From Aequorivita sp. (GTDB taxonomy: Bacteria; Bacteroidota; Bacteroidia; Flavobacteriales; Flavobacteriaceae), in assembly GCA_020435825.1 (NCBI GenBank), contig JAGQYY010000002.1, forward strand, positions 1-63,196: a stretch of DNA of 63,196 bases, read 5' to 3'. The position numbers were made by a program, and so were the translations under genes. The notes under the pieces were generated by a model, which was not told the origin of the DNA, did no database searches, and saw only the letters and a list, made by a program, of their open reading frames with translations. Positions 36,249 to 45,232 of the stretch are shown one piece after another. The stretch's first letter is position 1. Every line of letters starts with the position of its first letter.

Positions 36249-37451
36249 TTATAGACTACAGTTTCCGTTTTGAAAATCCTCAAGAGTGGGGTTATAAAGA
36301 TTTCCCTCCACTGTAAGAGTGCCTGAACTAGAGAGCACTGTATTTGAAATTCCACAGAAATCACCTAGCATATTTTGATTCGAAATCCATATATCCCTTA
36401 CCGTACCAATAACATTATAAAAACAGTCTAAATTAGTTATTGCTCCATTTTCAAAAATAAAAACTTGATCTCCGAGTGATGTCAAATTGATAAGTTCTAT
36501 TGAGTCCAGACTAGTATTTAAGTCGATAAAAAAACCTTGACCATTGATTTCAGTTATTGAAGATAAACCGCTTAATGTATTAAGTGAAGGATTATCATGC
36601 ACTTCAAAAAAGTCATCTATTTTGGTTACATTTTGAAATCCAGTAATTGAGCGTAATTCAGGGTTTAAACCAATGTATATATTTTTTAGCTGTGTTGCAT
36701 CATTCAAAATATTCAACGATTCAATTTTTGAACCTTCAAGTTGAAAGGCTCCTGTGAATAGGGATACATTTGAAAGCCCATTTACATTTTCTAAAATAGG
36801 GTTGGAATAAAATATTAGATCATTACCTATATGTGTAAGTTTTTGCAATGAATTTAAATCAACCAAATTTGGGTTGTAATGAATATCAAAATCCTCCCCA
36901 ATAAATTCCAGGTTGTCCAATCCTTCAAATGTTTGGACAATTGTATGTTCAATCTCTATAGTTCCGTGCACTTTTTTTAGGTCATTTAACGGAGTTAAGT
37001 CATAAATTTCTGGACCAGTGATTATTAGATTATAACGAATTTCGTTGTAATGGTGTGAGCCAAATTCATTCACAGCTTGCTGATTATTAAGATAAGCACC
37101 ACTTTCATATATATTTGGCACATAATCCTCTGTATTGAAAGCAAAACCTACCGTTGTAGTTTCACTTCCATTAGTTGCAGTAATTTTTCCACTGTAAGAA
37201 GTCTCACTTAAAAGGCCAGTAAATGTATAGGTGTTCTGCCTATAACTGCTTTCAATCAATTCATCATTAAGATAAACTTGGTAGGTAATATTTGAACCTT
37301 CAGGTCTTGTCCAGATTACAGTCGCAGCCCTATCCGTAACATTTTGAACTTCCACTTGAAATGTAAAAGATGTATTATCATCACTACCGTCCTTGCTACA
37401 ACCTACCAACATTGTAACCAAAAATGTATAAATGAGTAATTTATATTTCAT
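36249..37451 (-). CDS. Lipoprotein with fibronectin III domain and leucine-rich L-domain-like repeats
   Basis: A 400-residue predicted lipoprotein, start MKYKLLIYTFLVTMLVGC with the lipobox cysteine at 18. Residues about 30-110 form a fibronectin type III domain (TDRAATVIWTRPEGSNITY). The remainder consists of irregular leucine-rich units of about 22-25 residues, such as LDNLEFIGEDFDIHYNPNL, LQKLTHIGNDLIFYSNPIL and FQNVTKIDDFFEVHDNPSL, which recall the receptor L domain solenoid. The chain ends NCSL. It is probably surface-exposed and binds a ligand, but there is no catalytic motif. It is encoded just downstream of prfB (44 bases) and converges on the DUF4249 operon. Base composition is more AT-rich than its neighbours. 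Confidence 0.75.
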   Translation of the reverse strand: MKYKLLIYTFLVTMLVGCSKDGSDDNTSFTFQVEVQNVTDRAATVIWTRPEGSNITYQVYLNDELIESSYRQNTYTFTGLLSETSYSGKITATNGSETTTVGFAFNTEDYVPNIYESGAYLNNQQAVNEFGSHHYNEIRYNLIITGPEIYDLTPLNDLKKVHGTIEIEHTIVQTFEGLDNLEFIGEDFDIHYNPNLVDLNSLQKLTHIGNDLIFYSNPILENVNGLSNVSLFTGAFQLEGSKIESLNILNDATQLKNIYIGLNPELRSITGFQNVTKIDDFFEVHDNPSLNTLSGLSSITEINGQGFFIDLNTSLDSIELINLTSLGDQVFIFENGAITNLDCFYNVIGTVRDIWISNQNMLGDFCGISNTVLSSSGTLTVEGNLYNPTLEDFQNGNCSL

Positions 37452-37495
37452 TTTAAGGATTATTTAAATTATGCTGCAATATATAGAATTGAGAT

Positions 37496-38603
37496 TTATA
37501 ATTCATCCAACTTTTCCTTCTGCCCAGTCATCATCAAATAAGCCTTTAAAAACTCATCAATCTCGCCATCCAGCATTGCGTCTGTGTTTCCGGTTTCGTG
37601 GCCTGTACGCACATCTTTTACAAGTTTGTAAGGGTGTAATACATAATTGCGTATTTGCGAGCCCCATTCTATGGCAAGTTTGTTGTCCTCAATTTCGGCA
37701 CGCTGTGCCATTTGCTTGCGAAGTTCTATTTCATACAATTGCGATTTGAGCATCTGCATCGCTTTTTCGCGATTGTCAAGCTGGCTGCGGGTCTCGCTGT
37801 TGTGGATAATGATTCCGGTTGGATGGTGGGTAAGGATGGCCTTGGTCTCTACCTTGTTCACGTTTTGTCCGCCGGCGCCACTGCTTCGGGCAAAATCCCA
37901 CGAAATATCGGCAGGATTTATTTCAATCTCAATGGTATCGTCCACAAGCGGATATACGTAAACACTTGCAAAACTGGTATGGCGCTTGGCGTTACTATCA
38001 AAGGGCGAAATACGCACCAAGCGGTGTACGCCGTTTTCGCTTTTTAACCAGCCAAAAGCATATTCGCCTTCAATTTCCAGCGTTACGGTTTTTACGCCCG
38101 CCACATCGCCTGCCTGGAAGTTGAGCTCTTTTACTTTGTAATCGTTTTTCTGTGCCCACATTAAATACATCCGCATTAGCATTTGTGCCCAATCGCAACT
38201 TTCTGTCCCGCCGGCACCGGCGGTGATTTGGAGCACGGCACTCATATCATCACCTTCTTCGCCAAGCATATTGCGGAATTCCAGAGCTTCAATTGCAGAT
38301 TCAGCTTTTTCAAAGGCCACATCTACATTTTCAGACTTTTCTTCTCCTTCTTTATAAAATTCAAGAAGAATTTCAGCTTCTTCGGTAAGTGTTTTTGCAG
38401 TTTCGTAATCGGTAACCCACTTTTTTTTAGTACGCAAGACTTTCATAAAGGCTTCTGCCTCGCGGGGGTTGTTCCAAAAATTGGGGTCGAAGGTTTTTTC
38501 TTCGTCGTTGGTAATTTCTATGCTTTTTCCAGCAATGTCAAAGATAGCGCCTCAAGGCATCTAACCGTGTCTTAAGGTCTTTGATTTGGTCTGTTGTGGT
38601 CAT
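37496..38603 (-). CDS. prfB: Peptide chain release factor 2, with programmed +1 frameshift
   Basis: RF2 releases chains at UGA and UAA. Codon 1 is at 38603; 21 sense codons end in AGG CGC TAT CTT and then an in-frame TGA (38540-38538). Moving one base forward (skipping 38540) continues with GAC at 38539 and reads to a TAA at 37498-37496, giving 368 residues, the normal length. CTTTGAC is the classical RF2 slip site and AGG lies in the usual place of the stimulatory sequence, so this is autoregulation and not damage. The class-I landmarks are the SPF anticodon tripeptide in RISPFDSN and GGQ in SSGAGGQNVNKVET. A TATTTTTG promoter is 19 bases upstream. Confidence 0.95.
38538..38549 (-). promoter_or_regulatory. 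RF2 programmed frameshift site
   Basis: On the minus strand: CGC TAT CTT TGA, followed by C. The peptidyl-tRNA on CTT slips to TTT when UGA is read slowly, that is when RF2 is scarce. An AGG triplet just upstream (38552-38550) is the remnant of the Shine-Dalgarno-like stimulator; it is weaker than the E. coli AGGGGG. Confidence 0.9.
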
Positions 38604-38622
38604 AATTGGGTAAGAATTTCAG

Positions 38623-38630
38623 CAAAAATA
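38623..38630 (-). promoter_or_regulatory. Promoter -7 element of prfB
   Basis: The minus strand reads TATTTTTG (then C), a full match to TAnnTTTG, ending 19 bases before the prfB ATG. Confidence 0.55.
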
Positions 38631-38729
38631 CTATTAACTTTGTGAGGGGGAAGTATTTTTCGGCTAATTTTATAATTTCTTAGAAATATGTATTTCTGAA
38701 ATAGTAAATCTCTTTAAGAATCCTCTTTT

Positions 38730-39359
38730 ATGAAAAAAATCCTACCCTTTTGTGCATTATTAGTAACGTGTATTTGTTTCGCGCAGAACGATGAAGCTTT
38801 TGTTGATGCGCTTGTGGCTCAAAAAATGGCTGAGCTTGAAATGCAGCAAAATCCAGAATATTTTTTAAGAAAGGATTATTGTGATGGAAATATCCAAATG
38901 TTCGTAATGCCTGGCGGAAAGTATTGTATCTCGAAATCAACTTATTATGCAGTATATGTTTTTTGGAAGGAAGATGAAGACAAACTGAAGTTTCAAAAAT
39001 TTGATAATTGTGGAAGCTTTATGCCTATCCCTATTGGTATGAGTAAAAACATTAAGAAGGCACTAAAGGAAAAACAAGACTTAAAAAAAGAAGTTGTCAA
39101 GCCATTTGAAGCTGAAAAGATTGACAATAATGCCTTTGATAATATGTCTGTACAGTCCTGTCACAAAGAGTATAAATTTATTTTGGAGGGTAATGCTTTT
39201 GAAAAAAAAATTAATGAATTTGATTTGACAAACAATTCCAAATACAAAAATATAAATGCAGACCACAATAAGTCTTTGTTGTTGGTTAAGCTAGATGAAG
39301 ATATTTCAGAAATGATAAAAAATTTTGAAGAAAGCGGAAAATTTTTCAGAGAAAATTAA
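38730..39359 (+). CDS. Small secreted protein of unknown function
   Basis: A 209-residue protein with a signal peptide (ILPFCALLVTCICFAQ) and a charged, Lys-rich mature part. There are four cysteines in the mature region (DYCDGN, KYCISKS, DNCGSF, QSCHKEY) that could form disulfides. A helical stretch with IKKALKEKQDLKKEVVKPFE lies at about 110-130. No sorting domain and no family recognised. It ends 3 bases before the threonine aldolase ATG, so the two are co-transcribed, although a secreted protein and a cytoplasmic aldolase have no evident link. Confidence 0.7.
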   Translation: MKKILPFCALLVTCICFAQNDEAFVDALVAQKMAELEMQQNPEYFLRKDYCDGNIQMFVMPGGKYCISKSTYYAVYVFWKEDEDKLKFQKFDNCGSFMPIPIGMSKNIKKALKEKQDLKKEVVKPFEAEKIDNNAFDNMSVQSCHKEYKFILEGNAFEKKINEFDLTNNSKYKNINADHNKSLLLVKLDEDISEMIKNFEESGKFFREN

Positions 39360-39362
39360 ACT

Positions 39363-40385
39363 ATGATTATAGATTTAAGGAGTGATACCGTAACCCGCCC
39401 CACTCAGGGAATGATGCAAGCAATCATAAATGCCGAAGTGGGTGATGATGTTTATAAAGAAGACCCTACAGCCAACAAACTGGAGCAAAAACTGGCAGAA
39501 ATGTTTGGAATGGACGCTTCGCTTTTTTTTCCAACAGGAAGTATGGCCAACCAAGCCGCCATAAAAATGCACACCCAGCCTGGAGAACAGTTGATTGCTG
39601 ATAAATGGGCGCATGTTTACAATTATGAAGGTGGTGGAGTTTCTTTCAATAGCGGGGTTTCCTGTAAATTGCTTGACGGCAACCGTGGGATGATTACTGC
39701 CGCACAAGTGGAGGAGAACATAAACCCACCTGATTTTTACCACAGTCCACTAACAAGTTTGGTTTGTTTGGAAAATACCACAAATAAAGGTGGCGGTGCT
39801 TGTTATGATTTTTCTGAAATTGAAAAAATCCGTAAAGTATGTGATAAGCATGGGTTGGGTCTTCATTTGGATGGAGCTCGAATTTGGAATGCTTTGGTTG
39901 CTCAAAAACAAAATCCTAAAGATTATGGAAAGATTTTCGATACAATTTCTGTTTGTCTTAGCAAAGGTCTGGGCACACCAATGGGAAGTGTTCTAATTGG
40001 CAAAAAAGAAATAATGAAAAAAGCTATGCGAGTCCGAAAAGTGCTCGGTGGAGGAATGCGTCAAATAGGTTTTATGGCTGCTGCTGGAATCTATGCTTTG
40101 GAAAACAACATGGAGCGCTTGGCTGATGACCATAAAAAAGCTTTGGAAATTTCAGAAATGCTTTTGAAGCAATCTTACATAAAAAAAGTGGAGCCAACCG
40201 AAACGAATATTGTGATTTTTTATCTTTCTGAAGGCATTTCAGGAGAAAAATTTATAGATGACCTACTTAAAAAAAATATAAAAATTAGTGGAATGGGTCA
40301 AGGAAAACTTCGCATTGTGACTCATTTAGACTATACTGATGCAATGCACGAGAAGTTTTTAGAAACACTTAATAACTACAAATAG
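39363..40385 (+). CDS. ltaE: Low-specificity L-threonine aldolase
   Basis: A 340-residue PLP enzyme of fold type I that cleaves L-threonine or L-allo-threonine to glycine and acetaldehyde. The N-terminal signature is IDLRSDTVTRPTQGM, the cofactor aspartate is in LHLDGARIWNA (about 169-179), and the PLP lysine is in VCLSKGLGTPMGSVLIG (about 197-213). VLGGGMRQIGFMAAAG is also characteristic. Length matches the family (330-350). It starts 3 bases after the small secreted protein gene. It gives a route from threonine to glycine and one-carbon metabolism. Confidence 0.92.
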   Translation: MIIDLRSDTVTRPTQGMMQAIINAEVGDDVYKEDPTANKLEQKLAEMFGMDASLFFPTGSMANQAAIKMHTQPGEQLIADKWAHVYNYEGGGVSFNSGVSCKLLDGNRGMITAAQVEENINPPDFYHSPLTSLVCLENTTNKGGGACYDFSEIEKIRKVCDKHGLGLHLDGARIWNALVAQKQNPKDYGKIFDTISVCLSKGLGTPMGSVLIGKKEIMKKAMRVRKVLGGGMRQIGFMAAAGIYALENNMERLADDHKKALEISEMLLKQSYIKKVEPTETNIVIFYLSEGISGEKFIDDLLKKNIKISGMGQGKLRIVTHLDYTDAMHEKFLETLNNYK

Positions 40386-40404
40386 TTAGAAATTTAGGAA
40401 AAGG

Positions 40405-43218
40405 TTAGTACCATCTTCTAGTAAATAGCCCCAATAAAGTTTTTGGGCTTATGGTTACAATAAATCGAACTTTCTCATCGTAATGTGGCAAATTCGGTTC
40501 AAAGCCCAAACTGGAATATACAGGGAAATAAAGTTCAAAATAATCAGCTACTAAACTAAGACGTATTCCACTGTCAAAAACGGTATTTGTGCCACGGGCT
40601 TTATTGTGAACGAGCCCTACGTCGCCATAAGCGTATATCCATTTCCAAATATTGGTACTTGCGTTTACGGTTGTTATCCAACTGTTCGCAAAGGCGGGTT
40701 CTAACTGAGATTTAAATCCACCTTCGGCAATAATTAACTGCTGGCTAAAGAGTCCAGAGTCTTCACTGCGTCCATAATAATTATAATCAAAAAGATAATC
40801 ATTTGGACGATCCAATGCGAAACTAAAGAAATCCTCATCTTCACGCGTATCATTGAAAAGAAATGCTCCTGCAAAAAAACGTAAGTTCAACTGTCTATTG
40901 CTCAAAAAGAGTTTTCGGTATTCAAGATTAACAGAAACCTTACTGAACTTCGATGAAATTTCATAATCAACTACACTTCTAAAATAATTGATCAAGTTAG
41001 GGTCAGAATAAACATATTGGAGGTTAAAAACGCTGTAGTTTGGCTCCTGATCCGTATTGTTTGGATCATCATTGCGATAAACGTTCACGCTCCGAAGATT
41101 TATGAATTGTTTTTCATTGTCCCGCAAATCAGGATTGCGGAAAGCAAAAGTGATATAGGGAGTAAATTTTTTATAGAAAAGTCCACGGTCATAGGAATAA
41201 TAGTTTCCTGAAAAACCATAGCGCATAGCATACAGATTGCCTTCATTCATGATTTGGGTATAGCTAGCGGATGCCCGTCCCACAAGTGTTTTGGAACGAA
41301 ACCCGAACTGTGGCTCCAAACTATAGTGAACAGCCTTAGGAAGCACAGTTTTGTTGTATAACCGTAATCCAGCAGAAACACCATCATACAAGTTATATTC
41401 AAAAATAGGCATAAAGAAAAACTGCATATAACTTGGGTCTTCCACATCTTGGAAAAGACGGAACTGTATTGGTTTATTAAACAAACCATTTAGGGACTTA
41501 TAGTTATTTCTGCGATTGTATTCTGGAATTTCCCCTTCAAAATTAAGCGCTAACTTCTTTATGTCTCTTGAGGGGATAGTAATTGAAGAAATACTATCAA
41601 TGGGTTCTGTCCAGGTTTTAAAAACAATTTCGTCTTTATTGAGTCCATACAATGAAACGGGAAGTTTTGTTTTTCTGTTGTTTCTGATGAAAACTTTTAA
41701 AGAATCTCCTTTGTTTTCAACTTTTTTAATTTTGAAATCAATCGTTTTACGGGTGTCTGCAAAATCTTCAAAAAACCAATTAATAGGAAGGTCCGTCTGT
41801 TCAGATAGAAATGCTTCAAAATCCGAGGATTTAATGGACTTCAATTTATTTTCGGCATAAAACTCCTTTATACTGCTATTCAAAATACCATCACCCAAAT
41901 AATCGTTTAAATATTTTAAACCACTACCACCATAATATCCTGTGGCAATATTCATATTAAATTTCAGTAAGGAATCCTTTGGCGTTGTCAATGATTGATG
42001 AATATTGCCTCGCGCCATATTCATATAAAGCATTGGATATTGATCATTGAATTCAAGGTCTGCCAAGTGAGCCCAACGTATTACAATCCAGTTGCTCAAA
42101 TTACCGATCATCTTCATTTTAGGATAATAGGTATCCACATATTCCATCATCAAATAAATCTGAAAGGCATCCTGCAACCAATAATCATAACGGGAATTAA
42201 GTACTATGGTATTGTCAATATAATGTCGGGTTATGGTTTTTAGTTGCTCCATATCATACTCAAAACCATCTGGAAATGGGCTGATGAAACTGGGCAATTG
42301 ATTAAGTCCGTAAACAGGATTGGTTTTATAGTCCGTTTCACTGATAACCATTTTGTTAAAAGGATATGGTCCAAGTTTTTCATTTAAAAACCGAACAACC
42401 CGATCTATCATTAAAGCTTGCACAGGCGGATTTACCCTTCTGTTTTGAAGGTTTGTAACTATTGTTAACTTATCAGTTTCAATTGTTTCGAAGTTTGGAT
42501 TTTTTTCAAGATATAAAACCGCATTGGAACGATTTTTCCCTGATAGCTCTGTGGTTGTCATATTTTCTGAAACAGTTTCAGAAACTACATCAAAATCTGA
42601 AGTAACGGTATAGTTTTTTGGCAGGTGGAGTGAAATGTTAAAGTCCGTGGGAACCAAAAATAAATCATCCGTGTTTTTATTACTGAAAACTTGCCATTGG
42701 CCGTCGTAAAAGGCTGGCGCAATATACCAATAGCGCAATTTGTAGTCATTAAGTTTGTTTACACCGTAACGCGTATATCGGTCATCCGGAACTTTTATGG
42801 TGTATTCCAAATTGAAAATATAGCTATCTCCGGGCTTTATTGGAATTTCAGGAATAATTCTTAGAATATCAACTGCATCGCCGCGTTGCCATTGCAGTGG
42901 GGTAGTGGGGTTGCTATAAATCTTTTCAATAGCTGTTCTTCCGCGATCTTCGTTTTTTTCAAAATGAAATGCGCTTTCATAATTTTCGGCAAAACGTTTT
43001 CCCAATGGTGTTGTTTTGGACGAAAAACTGTTTGCCCAATCGAATAGATAGATTTCCTTTAAAGTATCTTCGGAAGTGTTTTTATAGGTAATTTGCTGTT
43101 TAATGGAAAGCGTTTTCTGCGAAGGATTCAGCGTAGCATCAATGTTCAGGGTGTGCTGCGCCATAGCTTGAAACGTCAAACAAAAAAAGATACTATATAA
43201 AATGCTTCTGATTATCAA
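40405..43218 (-). CDS. M1-peptidase-like domain fused to an outer-membrane beta-barrel, catalytic motif missing
   Basis: A 937-residue exported protein (signal peptide SILYSIFFCLTFQAMAQ). Residues about 20-230 match the N-terminal beta-saddle of M1 aminopeptidases (LNIDATLNPSQKTLSIKQQI), and about 240-470 the gluzincin-like helical domain. Where HExxH should be, the sequence reads TRHYIDNTIVLN, and the downstream NEGF-type motif is LQDAF, so the zinc ligands and catalytic Glu are absent. From about 580 to the C-terminal Trp-Tyr there are repeated amphipathic beta strands (FGFRSKTLVGRASASYTQI, SKVSVNLEYRKLFLS) like a surface-antigen barrel. It is predicted to be an outer membrane protein with an inactive peptidase-like periplasmic domain. 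The start overlaps the upstream gene by 4 bases (ATGA). Confidence 0.75.
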   Translation of the reverse strand: MIIRSILYSIFFCLTFQAMAQHTLNIDATLNPSQKTLSIKQQITYKNTSEDTLKEIYLFDWANSFSSKTTPLGKRFAENYESAFHFEKNEDRGRTAIEKIYSNPTTPLQWQRGDAVDILRIIPEIPIKPGDSYIFNLEYTIKVPDDRYTRYGVNKLNDYKLRYWYIAPAFYDGQWQVFSNKNTDDLFLVPTDFNISLHLPKNYTVTSDFDVVSETVSENMTTTELSGKNRSNAVLYLEKNPNFETIETDKLTIVTNLQNRRVNPPVQALMIDRVVRFLNEKLGPYPFNKMVISETDYKTNPVYGLNQLPSFISPFPDGFEYDMEQLKTITRHYIDNTIVLNSRYDYWLQDAFQIYLMMEYVDTYYPKMKMIGNLSNWIVIRWAHLADLEFNDQYPMLYMNMARGNIHQSLTTPKDSLLKFNMNIATGYYGGSGLKYLNDYLGDGILNSSIKEFYAENKLKSIKSSDFEAFLSEQTDLPINWFFEDFADTRKTIDFKIKKVENKGDSLKVFIRNNRKTKLPVSLYGLNKDEIVFKTWTEPIDSISSITIPSRDIKKLALNFEGEIPEYNRRNNYKSLNGLFNKPIQFRLFQDVEDPSYMQFFFMPIFEYNLYDGVSAGLRLYNKTVLPKAVHYSLEPQFGFRSKTLVGRASASYTQIMNEGNLYAMRYGFSGNYYSYDRGLFYKKFTPYITFAFRNPDLRDNEKQFINLRSVNVYRNDDPNNTDQEPNYSVFNLQYVYSDPNLINYFRSVVDYEISSKFSKVSVNLEYRKLFLSNRQLNLRFFAGAFLFNDTREDEDFFSFALDRPNDYLFDYNYYGRSEDSGLFSQQLIIAEGGFKSQLEPAFANSWITTVNASTNIWKWIYAYGDVGLVHNKARGTNTVFDSGIRLSLVADYFELYFPVYSSLGFEPNLPHYDEKVRFIVTISPKTLLGLFTRRWY

Positions 43219-44459
43219 AAAGTTTTGAGGAATTTAAAAGTCTGCGAGGTTGGAAGGTTTGTTTTTAAGTAATATATGCCACTTGTTAATTGGCTTGCAT
43301 CAATTGAAATATAATCTGAATTTTCTGAAGTGTACTCCAAAAGTTTTTGGCCGAGAACATTATAAACTTCAAACGAAAATTTTTCCGAAAGATTTGAATT
43401 TAAGCGAATATTTAATTTTTCGGTAACCAAGGTGTTTTCAAGTTCAATCGGTGATGCCAATGAAAAGTCATCATTGCTTAAAACAATTTGTTTGTTTGTT
43501 TCAAGATTCATCACAATAGGAAGATGGTCGCTCATATTATAAAGATTCTCCCGCAATGCTTGGCTGAAATCTCCGAAGCAGTCGGGGCTATTTATACTGT
43601 TGTCAAAACAATTGCCATTATTCCCGAAAGACTTATAAGTATCATCTAAGTATTTTAATTTCGGGTCACTGAGCATGTTTTCCGAAACGGTAATAAAATC
43701 AAACCTATCATCAAGTCCACCGCCAGCTCCAGCACCAAAAGGACCTGAACTAATTCGCGTGCTCTGTGAATGAATGTCCTGAAAATTTATATTGTTGTTC
43801 CAAGAGCCGGGACGGTCAATTGGGTCAACCATCACGATTGCGTTTGTTGGGTCCAAAAGCTCAATGTAAGCTGGTTCGGTCGCAGTGTAAAGGTTGAAAT
43901 CTCCTGCGAAGAGAACAAAGGAATTTGGATCCAAGGTTTCCAATCTATTGGTAAATTGTTGCACCATCTCCAATCTCAATTGTTTGTTTGCTGTACCTGT
44001 ACTGGATTTTAAGTGTGTCACGAAAACTTCAAAAAGCACTGGATCGGTTTGTTGGTCGGCAGTGCTAAGCTTTAAGGTATAATGGTTAATGTCGCGAACG
44101 GGAGTAGGTAAAACTTCGGAAGCTTCCAAAGTGAACATTCCCTTTCTGTAAAAAACCAACTGTTGATGGTCTGGATCTCCGGATTGGCTAGGTTCAAAAG
44201 GAGCCATTATATAGTTGTTTCCTTCGTCATTCAATGAAGTATTCAAGATAAGATTTGCTCCAGTTTCGTTTTCCAATTCGCAAACCATAAAGATATCCGG
44301 TTCGTATTCGTCAATAATGTCTCTTAGAATTTCTTCGCGGTTAGGCGGAAATGCAGATGGAAATTCAAGCAGATTGTAAACCATGGTCTTTATGGTTTCC
44401 TGAGCATTTATTGATAGGGAAACAATCATAAAAACCAATGTTAGCTTCTTTTTAAACAT
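43215..44459 (-). CDS. Secreted endonuclease/exonuclease/phosphatase-family protein with T9SS sorting domain
   Basis: A 414-residue exported protein (signal peptide LTLVFMIVSLSINAQ). The EEP domain (about 20-320) has YNLLEF at the start, the metal-binding Glu in MVCELENETG, THLKSS, the FAGDFNLY motif with catalytic Asp and Asn, and the terminal MSDHLPIVM with catalytic Asp-His. A glycine-rich loop (FGAGAGGGLDDRFDFI) precedes the end. The last 75 residues are a type A T9SS sorting domain (FEVYNVLGQKLLEY, SGIYYLKTNLP). It can cleave nucleic acids or phosphoesters outside the cell; the actual substrate is not readable. It overlaps the M1-like gene by 4 bases and follows the LOG-family gene by 15 bases. 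Confidence 0.85.
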   Translation of the reverse strand: MFKKKLTLVFMIVSLSINAQETIKTMVYNLLEFPSAFPPNREEILRDIIDEYEPDIFMVCELENETGANLILNTSLNDEGNNYIMAPFEPSQSGDPDHQQLVFYRKGMFTLEASEVLPTPVRDINHYTLKLSTADQQTDPVLFEVFVTHLKSSTGTANKQLRLEMVQQFTNRLETLDPNSFVLFAGDFNLYTATEPAYIELLDPTNAIVMVDPIDRPGSWNNNINFQDIHSQSTRISSGPFGAGAGGGLDDRFDFITVSENMLSDPKLKYLDDTYKSFGNNGNCFDNSINSPDCFGDFSQALRENLYNMSDHLPIVMNLETNKQIVLSNDDFSLASPIELENTLVTEKLNIRLNSNLSEKFSFEVYNVLGQKLLEYTSENSDYISIDASQLTSGIYYLKTNLPTSQTFKFLKTF

Positions 44460-44474
44460 TCGAATAGTTTAAAA

Positions 44475-45164
44475 TTAAAAGTTTGGACTTAGGTTATATT
44501 CGTTGTAAAAATCATTTAAAATTTGAAGCACTTCGTCTTCTGTATCGACTAAATGTACCAAATCCAGATCTTTTGCACTTATGTTGTTATTTGCTTCAAG
44601 AAGGGTGGTTTTTATCCATTCAAAAAGACCTCCCCAAAATTCAGTTCCAACAAGAATTAGTGGGAATTTATCGATTTTGTGTGTTTGTATGAGGGTTAAG
44701 GCTTCAAAAAATTCATCCAAGGTCCCAAAGCCACCGGGCATTACCACAAAGCCTTGTGAATATTTTACGAACATAACCTTTCTCACGAAAAAGTAATCAA
44801 AATCGATGCTTTTATCGCTGTCTATATATGGATTGTTATGTTGTTCAAAAGGAAGTGTAATATTCAAGCCCACGGAAGTTCCACCGGCTAGGTGAGCACC
44901 TTTGTTTCCAGCTTCCATAATGCCAGGGCCGCCTCCTGTAATGACGCCATAACCGTTTTCAGTGATTTTTTTGGCGATGCTTTCTGCCAATTTATAATAT
45001 TTATGGTCTGGTTTTGTTCGGGCAGACCCAAAAATGGAAACGCAAGGGCCAATACGGCTCATTTTTTCATAGCCACCTACAAACTCTCCCATGATTTTAA
45101 AAATGGCCCAGGAGTCATTTGTTTTTACTTGATTCCAATTTTTTGGTATTTGTTCGTCTCTCAT
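44475..45164 (-). CDS. LOG-family protein (TIGR00730 Rossmann fold, nucleotide phosphoribohydrolase type)
   Basis: A 229-residue cytoplasmic protein. The start MRDEQIPKNWNQVK at 45164 suits the family; an in-frame ATG 54 bases upstream would add a poorly conserved leader. It has VSIFGSARTKPDHKYY, ITGGGPGIMEAGNKGAH and the family signature MPGGFGTLDEFFEALT (about 141-156). LOG proteins hydrolyse cytokinin riboside 5'-monophosphates or, in bacteria, nucleoside 5'-monophosphates such as AMP; older annotations call them lysine decarboxylases, which is wrong. It lies 68 bases downstream of uvrA and 15 bases before the nuclease gene. Confidence 0.88.
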   Translation of the reverse strand: MRDEQIPKNWNQVKTNDSWAIFKIMGEFVGGYEKMSRIGPCVSIFGSARTKPDHKYYKLAESIAKKITENGYGVITGGGPGIMEAGNKGAHLAGGTSVGLNITLPFEQHNNPYIDSDKSIDFDYFFVRKVMFVKYSQGFVVMPGGFGTLDEFFEALTLIQTHKIDKFPLILVGTEFWGGLFEWIKTTLLEANNNISAKDLDLVHLVDTEDEVLQILNDFYNEYNLSPNF

Positions 45165-45232
45165 AGTATTCAGTTCTCTGTTGTCAGTTTTCTTTATAAT
45201 TATTATTTCATCCAACACACAGCATCTAACGT

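Noticed and set aside
37496..38603. prfB broken by an in-frame TGA
   Set aside because: CTT TGA C and the restored +1 frame show the programmed RF2 frameshift, so it is a working gene.
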